NCBI GenBank assembly: GCA_038277395.1
Contig: CM076197.1
Span: forward strand, 80,151,951-80,215,950
Source: Dryocosmus kuriphilus
Lineage: Eukaryota; Arthropoda; Insecta; Hymenoptera; Cynipidae
Reading direction: 5' to 3'
DNA length: 64,000 bases
The position numbers and the translations under genes are program-made. Positions 22,074-30,800 of this stretch are shown one piece after another. The notes beneath the pieces were generated by a model. The model did not search any database and was not told the DNA's origin. It was given only the letters and a program-made list of their open reading frames with translations. Each line of letters starts with the position of its first letter. The first letter of the stretch is position 1.

Positions 22074-23008
22074 AAAATCTGCCCGCTTCGCGGGCACATT
22101 CTCATCACGTGCTTCGCGCGAAGTATGAGCGCGCCTAGGGCGCGCGTCTGGTGGCACTCCCGCTTCGCGCTTCGCGCTCGATAATTATATTTTTTTAAAA
22201 CACATTGTAGATTGGTAAAGTCTTCTTGTGATTTTTCAAATTTTCACAATACAGGATTTCGATTCTTAAAAGTAAAACGAGGAGTCTTATAAATAAATTT
22301 TGTAGCTCTTTCCAAGGTGAACAATTCTGCTTGTTAATATTTTCTCATATCTTGCATCAAAAATTTGAAATTTTTTATTTTTAATAACGTTTTATCGATT
22401 AAAAACAAAACCGTGCATTTTATCAAAAAATGATCAAAGCAAAATTTATAGATCTTTTTGAACTGAACAACGTTGTTCCTTACCATTTTTTTTTATCTTG
22501 AATAGTTTGGCGGGAAATCAGAGTTTTTTTTAATTTCGATAGCGTTTTCTTGATTAAAACAGAAACCATTCATTTTATCAAAAAAACGGTTAGAACAAAA
22601 TTTGTAGATTTTTTGAAGATGAACAATTTTACTTTCTTACATTTTTTTTGTATCTCTCATAGTTTAGCCGGAAAATGGAATTTTTTTATTTTGTGAAAAC
22701 CGTTTTTGATGGATAAAACCATAACCGTTGGTCAAAAATCGCTGGTTAACGAACTCGTACTTTCTTTTTACCCCTTAAAGAAGTGTACCAAAGCGCACTC
22801 CAATCCGATTAGTCCTTCGAAAGTTATCGTAGGAACAGACTCCAACGACGACGACAACGACGACGACGACGACGACAACAGACAGACAGACACCGTCGTA
22901 AAAACCGTTTTTTCGGATTCAAGAGGTCTCAAAACGTAGAGATTTCATGAAATCCGCGAAATTCAGTTTTCACATAAAACTAATACCTTCTCATTGAGAT
23001 GAGAATGT
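22074..23008 (+). mobile_element. Family Q element, copy a
   Basis: Begins TCTGCCCGCTTCGCGGGC, a perfect hairpin, followed by ACATTCTCATC and more GC hairpins (GCTTCGCGCGAAG, GCGCGCCTAGGGCGCGC, GCGCTTCGCGC). It then has a long AT-rich body of repeated blocks (AACAAAATTTGTAGAT, TTGCATAGTTTGGC, CGTGCATTTTATCAAAA), a (GAC)n tract near 22845, TTCATGAAATCCGCGAAA, and ends GATGAGAATGTAA. The same ACATTCTCATC motif occurs near both ends in opposite orientation. That fits a non-autonomous element with subterminal inverted repeats and an internal microsatellite, as in Helentron-derived INEs (DINE-1-like); this class is inferred. Confidence 0.6.
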
Positions 23009-23229
23009 AATAATAAAAATTGCATTTTTCAACCAAACTATGTAAAAAATTAAGAATTTCACGTTTCTGATATACTTTAATCGACTGGTAAGCGTGAGAA
23101 ATGTGATGAGAATGCGCCTGAGTAGCGGGCAGATATTTCAATAACTTTAAAAACTTTTTATTACCTGTACAATAATGCATTTTTTGATTAAAAAAACATA
23201 TAATACGTTTCATTAATAAACTATGCGTT

Positions 23230-23957
23230 GTATCAGGAAATAGTCTTCAGCAAATTTGTAGGTCCTTCCAAGGTGAACAATTCTGTTTCATAAGATTTTC
23301 TCGTGCCTTGCATAGTTCTGTTTAAAAGTGAATTTCTTTATACTCAATAACATTTTTCATGAATAACTCAAAAACTATGCGTCTTTGCGAAAAATGATAT
23401 AGAGAAAATTTGTAGATATTTTTGAGATAAACAAGTTTGTTTAGTATAATTTTTTTTGTATCTTGCATATTTTGGCAGGAAATTTGAATTTTTGAGTTTT
23501 TAATAGCGTTTTCTCGATTAAAACAAAAACCGTGCATTTTATCAAAAGAATGGTTAATACAAAATTTGTAGATCTTTTAAGATAAATAATTTTGGTTATA
23601 TACATATTTTCTGTATCTTGCATAGTTTAGCCGAAAAATGGATTTTTTGGTTTGTGAAAACAGTTTTTGATGGATAAAACCATAACCGTTGGTCAAAAGT
23701 AGGTGGTTAACGAACTCGTCCTTACTTTTCACGCTTTAAAGAAGTGTGCCAAAGCGCAATCCATTCCGATTAGTGCTTCAAAAGTTATCGTGTTCACAGA
23801 CTACAACGACAAAAACGACAACGACAACGCCAGACAGACACCAACGTAAAACATGTTTTTTCGGATTCAGGGGGTCACGAAACGTGGAGATTTCATGAAA
23901 TCCACGAAATTCAGTTTTCACATAAAACTAATACCTTCTCATTGAGATGAGAATGTA
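23230..23957 (+). mobile_element. Family Q element, copy b (5' truncated)
   Basis: Same body blocks as copy a in direct orientation, including AAGGTGAACAATTCTG, CGTGCATTTTATCAAAA and the ACGACAACGACAACG tract. It ends TTGAGATGAGAATGTAA like copy a. The GC-hairpin 5' end is missing. Confidence 0.75.
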
Positions 23958-24300
23958 AAAAGATACAAAGCACTTTCGGTTCTTTGTCATTTGTACGATG
24001 ATGACGTATTAGATGCTGTGTTCAAATTTTGGGACACACAAAGTACTTTTGTGTTCTTTTCCTGTTGTATTTTTCAACTTTTTCGACCTTTCTCATTTTT
24101 GAGCAATCGGTTTTTGCAATAAATATTAATAATTAATAACTTTTACTTCACTAGATAGATGCAGCTCTCTTTTACGAATCCAGTGATACCAAAAACTCAT
24201 TTTTTATAAAAATGTCGCTTATGTATCTTTTTAGGTTGTACGGCAGTATAGTTCACCACACTTTCGCATAATCATATTTTCGACTGAACTCACTAGGAAC
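23958..24300. other. AT-rich sequence, no gene seen
   Basis: No recognisable features between family Q copy b and the right end of the 4.2-kb insertion. Confidence 0.4.
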
Positions 24301-24453
24301 TCGAAAAAAAAGTAGAATAAATGTGAAATCAGTCTTTAGCCAAAGGCAACGTTACTTCCAGGGGGTGGGATACAAACCTACGGTCGTCAACAAGGAGAAG
24401 GGGGGGGTCAAAAATGGCTCAAAATTGGTAACATAATTTATGGATGCTTCTAA

Positions 24454-24768
24454 GGCTGCTGGTGTAGATAGCATGACGTCTGAAATGGATAACGGTGACG
24501 AATACCTGTTTGTGTGGCTCAGCGAGTTGATGAACATGTTCCGATTTACAAGAGAAAGGAAAATAGGGGTGACTACACTAACTATACTCTATAGAGCTAC
24601 CAGCATACTTACTATTAGTACCCCAGGCAAAATGTTTAGTAAAATACTTGTTGGCAAAGTCACGGAAATAACCAAAGGCAAGTTATGTGAAGACCAATCC
24701 AGATTTATGCCAGGAAGATCATGTGCGGATCAGATATTTAGCTTCACGGAAATAAAGGTACGGTTGAG
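24454..24768 (+). pseudogene. RTE-like LINE: RT N-terminus
   Basis: Reads KAAGVDSMTSEM then, after deletions, GKMFSKILVGKVTEITKGKL, CEDQSRFMPGRSCADQIF and SFTEIKVRL, matching the RT fingers (typical G-x-D-x2-P..., QxGFRxGRSTxDxIF). The canonical motif Q-CGFRPGRS has become QSRFMPGRS. Interrupted by the 848-bp insert. Confidence 0.75.
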
Positions 24769-25616
24769 CCGACTGTATATATGGATGCCCCAACCATAGT
24801 ATATTGAATAATACGTCCCAGCCATATCTATGGTTGTGATATCCATAGTCATTTGATGGCTGGGTTAATTCTGTGTCAATAAAATGCTATGGATGAGGCA
24901 ACCATAGCAGTGGATGATGCAATACGTAAGCTCTGTATACTAGACTCATGGAAATGGTTGTATTAACTAAAAGTAAGTTTATGTCAGGAAAATGTATATT
25001 TTCGTGGCATTCAAAGTTATAGGGAAAAGGGCAATACTAATAATACATCGCAGTAAGAACAGAAGTAATAATTAAAGAATAAAGATAATTTCATTGAAAT
25101 TCATTTTATGCATACAGTATTTACAGAAACATATAATATTTTTATATAGAAGATGTAGGATTGAATCCGTAATCTAAAACTAAGATATAACCTAAAATTT
25201 ATGATAAAAAATATCATTTTAGAAATATTATTTAAAATTTTACAATACGTGTCTTAATGTATCCCTCCTCCATTTCAATTTTTTTTCTTTTCAACTTTTC
25301 ACTATACTTCACACAACACACTCACAATAACACTTTTCAAAACTAGCCTCCTAACCTCGCGACGGCGTGACGTGGGCAACTAAGTGAGGGAGGAACCCTT
25401 GCGTAGACGGCGCTGTCTTCCTAATGGACAAAGCAACCTCAGCTATGGTTGAGGCAACCATACATTGGATAACCAAGCAAGTATGGTTCAAACGTCCATT
25501 TCATTTTGAAACAGCAGCTTGACGAAACGTTCGCTCATCCATTGCAATGGGTGTCACATTAATAGTACACGCATCAACACTGCTATTGATGGTCCTACCA
25601 TACTATTTCTTTCCGT
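24769..25616. mobile_element. 848-bp insertion with GTTGAG target duplication
   Basis: GTTGAG at 24763-24768 is repeated at 25617-25622. The ends carry related CCAACCATAG/ATGGTAGGACCAT motifs in opposite orientation. Subterminal GGCAACCAT...GCTATGG blocks recur (GATGAGGCAACCATAG, GTTGAGGCAACCATAC). The interior is AT-rich with no ORF. Non-autonomous DNA element of unassigned superfamily. Confidence 0.6.
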
Positions 25617-26048
25617 GTTGAGACAGATCACAGAAAAAAGTTTGAGAGTAGGCAGAAAAGTTTCTTGCGCATTTGTTTACATGTAAAAAGCTTTTGACAA
25701 GGTGTATAGAGTTAAAATTTGAGAAGTTCTGAAAGAGCATGGAGTCAATGGTTTTCTTCTTAAATCAATTAAAGCAATATATGAAGGTAGTAGAGTGAGT
25801 GTAAGGGTAAATGGACAACTGAGTAATTGGTTTGATATTAGACAGGGGAATATCTATGAATGGCTCTCTTTATAGACGAAGAAGGTGTTGAGCTTGGAAC
25901 AGTGAAAGTGTGTGGTTTGACGTTTGCAGAAGATGAAGTAGTTATAGTAGTTACGGCAGAATCTGCGGATTTTTTGCAGAGAATGATGAGCAAGCTGAAT
26001 GCTAGCTTGAAGAGTATGAGTTTAAAGATTAAAGACAATAAAACAAAT
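25617..26048 (+). pseudogene. RTE-like LINE: RT palm
   Basis: Frames give RQITEKSLRVGRKVSCAFV, KAFDKVYRVKI (motif A, normally F-x-D-x2-KAFD), EVLKEHGVNGFLLKSIKAIY, RVSVRVNGQLSNWFDIRQG (RQG motif), then CGLTFAEDEVVIVV, the catalytic YADD motif degenerated to FAED. Ends SLKIKDNKTNI at the ATT run where the Dong-like LINE is inserted. Confidence 0.75.
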
Positions 26049-27700
26049 ATTATTATTATTATTATTGGGCCCACCTCCTCCCACAGGTACTCATGACACG
26101 GTACTTCGCTACCAAATACGGTCGCGAACGCGGCAAGTGCTTAGTAGATTCGTTTGTGTCAGATGCGGTTTCAAAAATTATTCTACTTCCACATTCGTCA
26201 AATAATTAAAATAATAATGCTCTGGACCATGGAGCATCGCAGCTTTTGCTCAGGCGTAAAGTGATGCCTGAAGTATGAGGTGTTTTTCTGAATTGAGGAA
26301 ATTCGCAAATGTCTCAAACAGACGCCCGAAGAACCATTGCTTGTTTCTTTTTTTTTTTTAACGAACAATGCTCCCTTACAGGCAACATTATCAGAGACAT
26401 TTGTCTCAATTCTTTTTTAGTATTATAAATTTCAAGCGATATTGCTTATCCCAGGTGCCAAGGGGGCAAAAGCACTCCCCAAAGAGAGAGATAGCGAGAG
26501 AAAGAAAGTCAGAGACATACCTGGGAATGGAAACCAGAGCATTCGTCAAGATTTTTTAAACCAGCATCTGGGACAAACGACTCAATTAATATAATAATAT
26601 TTCGAGCGGTGGACAACACACACAACTTCACAAACGTACACGGACATACACGACACGATAGCGAACATAATAATAACAATAATAACAAGAACAAAAATAA
26701 ATAAAAGTCACAGGACATGATAATAAAACTAAATAAAAATCTGTGAAAAAAAATTTTTTAAATATTAAAAATGCATAACGTGGGGTTGTCAACTTTTAAA
26801 GTGTACGTGGGATAGCCTTTTTTACAGAAGACGATTAGCCGCTATCATTGGTAACGCCCATAAAACTCCGGACGATGCGGCAGGTGTTAAGCAATATCGC
26901 CTTCTGTATAAGATGTAAAAATTTCCCAGCTCCCAGGTCTTCCAAGTGCTGGATGCATCTCACGTGAACGTTCCCTGTGGAGAAGATTACTACCGGGTGA
27001 AGGGTGACCTTCTTCACCCTCCACACGGCCATGATCTCCTGCCGCAACTCCGCATACTTCTGGATTTTCTCAGTGTATCGAAGTTGGATATTGTGGTTTA
27101 AGGGAACACTAATGTCAAGAATTCTGACATGTTCCTCATGTTTGTTCCACCAGAGGACGTCTGGGCGATTATGCCTGACCAGGTGATCTGTCAGGATAGT
27201 CCTGTCCCAGTATAGGAGATGATGTTCGTTCTCTAGTACTCTTACAGGGGAGTATTTATAATAAGGCTTACGTTCATCTAGCAAACCAAGATTTAGAGCA
27301 ATCTGTTGGTTAGTTCCTCGTGTTCATTACTCCATCTTGGATAGCAATAACGAACCCCTCCGTTTCCGGAAAGAGTTCTCCCCGCTTTAGCCAGAGGTTT
27401 GAAGCATTAGTATCTACGCATGCAAGATCTAGTATTTGAGGGTGCTTTCCATGTAGTTGCTTACCACGCCATTGAGCATTAAGTTGTTCAACAGTTAGGT
27501 GTCCGATGTTTTGGTAATCAGCAACTGCAAGCTTAAGAGGGGTGTACAGGTCTACTCTACAGATGTAGTCGTAGAGCGGGATATTCGTCCTGTTGAGGAA
27601 GTATTCGCGTAGCTGTGTAACCTGTGAGTCACAAGGTCGTCGAACGTCCAGAACCCCTCTACCCCCAAGCTTGCGTGGTAGGACTATTCTCTCCACAGGG
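26049..27700 (-). mobile_element. R4/Dong-like LINE, copy 2 (5' truncated)
   Basis: The minus-strand 3' end abuts (ATT)n at 26049-26067. Its 3' UTR (26068-26345) matches copy 1 (for example ACTAAGCACTTGCCGCGTTC). Coding runs from MERIVLPRK (27696), the point where copy 1 ends, through the restriction-like endonuclease to 26835. A further ~490 bp (26346-26834) lies between the stop and the matched 3' UTR. The 5' side is truncated at a TTGATTA heptamer run (27706-27738). Inserted inside the RTE-like LINE. Confidence 0.8.
26835..27696 (-). pseudogene. Dong-like RT C-terminus and restriction-like endonuclease
   Basis: The first frame (27696-27310) has TAVERIVLPRKLGGRGVLD-type thumb sequence and SQVTQLREYFLNR. 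The second (27284-26835) has LYWDRTILTDHLVRHNRPDV, LWWNKHEEHVRILDISVP, RYTEKIQKYAELRQEI and VVIFSTGNV. The PD...D pattern (RPDVLWW...ILDISVP) is the PD-(D/E)XK-type endonuclease that R2/R4-clade LINEs use for target nicking. A frame break near 27300 disrupts it. This endonuclease is exactly what copy 1 lacks. Confidence 0.75.
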
Positions 27701-27705
27701 GAGAT

Positions 27706-27738
27706 TTTTGATTATTGATTATTGATTATTGATTATTG
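27706..27738 (+). repeat. (TTGATTA)n heptamer repeat
   Basis: About four units at the 5' truncation point of the Dong-like insertion, before the RTE-like LINE resumes at GTGTTCGAAAG. Confidence 0.9.
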
Positions 27739-28400
27739 TGTTCGAAAGAAGTGATGAGAAAATAGTATGCAATATTGCTCTAAATGGAGAGGGAATTGAA
27801 CAGTTTGATCATTTTGTGTTTCTTGGAAGTTTACATATTAACTTCAGACGGGAAGGTAAATGGAGAAATATTCAGATATATAAACGTGGGAAGTAAGATT
27901 ATATGCAGTTTAAGAGTCATTAATAGAAGTAAAAATGTGATAAATAAAGTTAAAATTGCAATATATGATTCTGTACTTGCACTTGCACCTACTATATTGT
28001 ATGGTAACGAGACCTGGACATACCAAGAAAAGTATAGAAGTAAAGTGAACGCGATTGGTATGCGTTTCCTGCGGAATCTGTGAGGTAAAACACTAGTGGA
28101 TAAAGTCAGTAATGAGTGGGTTCACAAAGAATGTGGTGTAGAAGAAACACTGATGGATAAGAGTGAAAGAAATTTGTTGAGATGGTTTGATTATGTTGAG
28201 AGAATGGATGGAGAATGGTGGGAATATGTGAATGAGACTCTTAAGTGGAAAGCTATAAAGAGCCATTGGAATGTAAGAGCTTGCATGAAAAGATGTATGG
28301 ATATAAAGGAAGTAAAAATTGTATGTCAGGAGGTATGAGGGATACGTGGCGAAAAATTGTCTATAAGAAATGTGCGAGGAACGCCTGAAACGAAAGATTT
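27739..28400 (+). pseudogene. RTE-like LINE: RT C-terminal region
   Basis: Reads VFERSDEKIVCNIALNGEG, then KIAIYDSVLALAPTILYGNE with TW (ILYGSETW motif), QEKYRSKVNAIGMRFLRNL, and after a stop KVSNEWVHKECGVEETLMDK and ERNLLRWFDYVERMDG. These are the conserved C-terminal blocks of insect RTE-type LINEs. The 3' end beyond 28400 fades into unassigned sequence. Confidence 0.75.
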
Positions 28401-29735
28401 AGGATATACTCAGGGCCCTGGTAGACCTTTACTTACATTAGTGAATATGCTTGGGTAGAGCGTATGAATCCCCATATATGACAGTGCAAAGCTGTCCACC
28501 AGGGGTGATTGCTAGAGAGATCAATCATCGATCTGGATTGGAACAGTGTCGTGAGACTAGTGTGTTGTTTGAATAAGCAGCATACGAATTCTGGATTGAT
28601 CTAAAGCCTATACCTTCGAATACGTAGGGATTTCAACTTTATGTAAGTGCATAATTGCATAATTTTTCAAAAGTGGTGAAAGTGATGAAATATCAGTCTT
28701 TTATCACGTTTTAGGACCATTCCACTCAATTTTTAAGCCGCATAATATCGCATAATCCGTGGCCGGTTGCCGCATAATGCGATTTTCGCATTGTTGCATA
28801 AATCACCTATTTCGATAGCTTCGCGGGGAAAATGGTCGACCTCGCACGAATAAATTTATTATTTTTGATGAAATTGACTAAAAATTGTTAAAAAATGACT
28901 TTCTTTCATGACACTTTATTAACCGGCAAGAACTGTTTGTTATTTTAATAATTGTTTTCTGAAAACAGATTGATTTACGCATTTGTCAACACTTACAAAA
29001 AATGCTTAAAATGATCTCAGTTTGGTCATGTTTTGATAAATGAAATTGTGTTTTTATAACATAATGGTTCACACACAATTCAGAATGATTCTGTTTGTTA
29101 AGAAATTCTAGTGTCAAAAAGTTTTTTGAAGTATTGTTTATAATTGTTAATATATGCCCAAATTGAGCTACTTAAAAAAAAAAAGTTAAAATAATAAATA
29201 ATTCTTGTTTTATGCATAATAAAGTACCATGATAGGGAGAAGCTATTTAGAAATTTAATTAGTTTTTTATCAAAAAAAATATATATGTGTTTATTAAATT
29301 TGTTTTAAAAAGTATCAATTATTATACTATTATGCATGGTTTTTGCGAATGGGAAGCGGCATTATATTTCTGAACCATTTTTTTGCGCTAACCACGAATT
29401 CGGGGCCATTTGTCCATCACGTCAAGTTTTGAGCAAAGGGGGATTGCAACCCGCATAATTAGTATTTTTGGTAATTTTCGAAAAATCAAAGGGGGGAATC
29501 TTTAATACTAACCTAGGATCGCATGTTACTTTGAAGCACAGGGTGCGTTTATGGTTGGTGCCCAAGCACGCACAAAGTACAGAATCTAGGGGATGGTAAA
29601 ATTTTAAAAAAAAATGTGAAAATTGAGTGTGTGATAAGTTTATGAGTCGAATCAGGAATGACTGTGGGCACAAAAAAAATCCCTAGAGACATAAAACAAC
29701 TCCTATAGAAATGACCGCATAACATTATTTAAGGG
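28401..29735. other. AT-rich DNA with scattered GCATAAT motifs
   Basis: CGCATAAT/GCATAATG occurs repeatedly (28655-28800, 29456, 29717), including CCGCATAATGCG. It may be a degenerate interspersed repeat. No gene supported. Confidence 0.4.
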
Positions 29736-29754
29736 TTGTTTTATTTATCTACAG

Positions 29755-29840
29755 GTTCTTCATATTGGTGTCCAGTGTGCACAGTCAATCTTAATTCGAC
29801 TAATCAGTTTATTTCACATCAAATTTTCAAATTTTTTTTT
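29755..29840 (+). CDS. Possible U1/matrin-type zinc-finger exon
   Basis: After a TTTATTTATCTACAG acceptor-like sequence the frame reads SSYWCPVCTVNLNSTNQFIS H. The C-x2-C spacing followed by V-N-L-N-S and a His matches the start of U1/matrin (zf-met) RNA-binding fingers. The second His is not seen before the frame becomes AT-rich. It could be a single exon of a host gene or an exonised relic. No donor or flanking exon could be identified. Confidence 0.3.
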
Positions 29841-29906
29841 ATTTTACCATCCTCTCGATTCTATGTTATAGGCACTTTTTGCATGTGCCGTACATGCTCG
29901 AATTTA

Positions 29907-30371
29907 GGGGCCGTCCATAAACCTCGAGACCCAATTTTTACCACTTTTAGACCCCCCTCCCCCTATGAGGCTCAAAGAGATTTTTCCTTCGACCCCCCCC
30001 CCCCCCCCCCCCCCCCAACCCCGTACCCCGAGGTTTTTTTTTATATTTTAAAAAATCAAAATAAAGCAAATGATTTTTATTTTTTTTATTTCATAAAGAA
30101 TCGAAGTTCACAAATGGTGAGGTTAATCAGCCATGTAAATTGTTTATGACCTGGAGTACATCATTCGCAGCAGCTTTCGAATTTGAGATTCCCCGCGCTA
30201 TTTCGAAAATAAAGAAAAAGCCATGCATTTTACTTTTTTAAACACGTTACTGGAAAACCTCGAGGTTCGGACTCAAACACCCCCCTCCCCCATAAGGCCT
30301 TCCGAGGCCTTTCGCTGGACCCCCCCCCCCCCCCCCCCACAATAGAGGCCTGGAGGTTTATGAACGGCCCC
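29907..30371. mobile_element. Harbinger-like MITE, copy 2
   Basis: TIRs GGGGCCGTCCATAAACCTCG and the complement of GGGGCCGTTCATAAACCTCC bound ~465 bp. TTA flanks both sides (29904-29906; 30372-30374). The interior matches copy 1 (TTCGACCC with a C homopolymer near 29996; CCATAAGGCCTTCCGAGG; a second C tract near 30320). Confidence 0.85.
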
Positions 30372-30399
30372 TTAGCAGAATCCGCGTCCCTAACGGCAA

Positions 30400-30540
30400 G
30401 TCTGAGTCGATTTTTCTCTGTACTTTTACCGGGGCCCTGGTGGTTCGGATCCCACCTTAAGCTGTAAGTCCTCCCATCATGCACTTTGCTGCAACTCAGC
30501 CCATGGATGATGGGGTCAAAATTATACCAGACTTCCCAAT
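30400..30540 (+). repeat. SINE-like fragment, second copy
   Basis: GTGGTTCGGATCCCAC at 30440-30455, followed by TTAAGCTGTAAGTCCTCCC, matches the segment at 4127. Flanks differ between copies. The box-B-like T-arm suggests tRNA ancestry. Confidence 0.35.
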
Positions 30541-30719
30541 ATGTCAAATATGCATATCCCTCTCATCAAATCACTTGATTGTATTACAAAAATGTGTCCG
30601 TGATTAATGATATAAGCCAGAAGAGCCCCTTGTAGAATATTCCGTTTGGTGCCACAATCCTACTAAGAAAATGTCTTTCACATATTGGGCAAAATACCAT
30701 CTTAATTCTGAAACATAAT

Positions 30720-30790
30720 CTCTCCGTAGCTTAGTGGGTAGAGCACCAGACCGGCAACCTGTAGACCTGGGTTCGATTCCCAGCGGAGCT
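30720..30790 (+). tRNA. tRNA-like gene or tRNA pseudogene
   Basis: Box A (TAGCTTAGTGGGTAGAGC) and a perfect box B (GGTTCGATTCC) are correctly spaced. The T arm is CTGGG-TTCGATT-CCCAG. Five of seven acceptor pairs form (CTCCG/CGGAG) and the outer two mismatch. The anticodon stem is weak, with three pairs plus a mismatch. The loop reads CCGGCAA with C instead of the invariant T33, so the anticodon (GGC by position) is doubtful. A T6 terminator follows at ~30800. Either a decayed tRNA or the head of a tRNA-derived SINE. Confidence 0.5.
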
Positions 30791-30800
30791 AGAGAGAATT

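Larger units (their letters stand above)
20222..24450. mobile_element. 4.2-kb Harbinger-like/composite insertion in the LINE
   Basis: Flanked by TAA on both sides (20219-20221 and 24451-24453). Terminal repeats are GGGGGCATTCATAAATTACG on the left and, as the complement of the right end, GAAGCATCCATAAATTATG. Subterminal G-tracts (20256-20270; AAGGGGGGGGTC near 24400) resemble the C-tract MITEs at 7715 and 29907. The interior holds a family P fragment (20590-20810), AT-rich DNA and two family Q copies (22074-23957), so it is probably a non-autonomous element that later received further insertions. No transposase seen. Confidence 0.65.
19780..28400 (+). mobile_element. RTE-like LINE copy, split by three insertions
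   Basis: Four colinear pieces belong to one degenerate LINE: 19780-20221 (endonuclease end and linker), 24454-24768 (RT start), 25617-26048 (RT palm) and 27739-28400 (RT C-terminus). The breaks are clean. The first insert (20222-24450) is flanked by TAA and its removal restores NLKNGKAAGVDS. The second (24769-25616) is flanked by GTTGAG and its removal restores the RT frame into RQITEKSL. The third is the Dong-like element at an ATT run. Each insert lies within coding sequence and none is shared between pieces, so this is one ancestral copy. Confidence 0.75.

Noticed and set aside
23878..23890. GAAACG sequences elsewhere (23.9, 25.5, 62.3 kb) as further hammerheads
   Set aside because: No CTGANGA and no stem II upstream at these sites.
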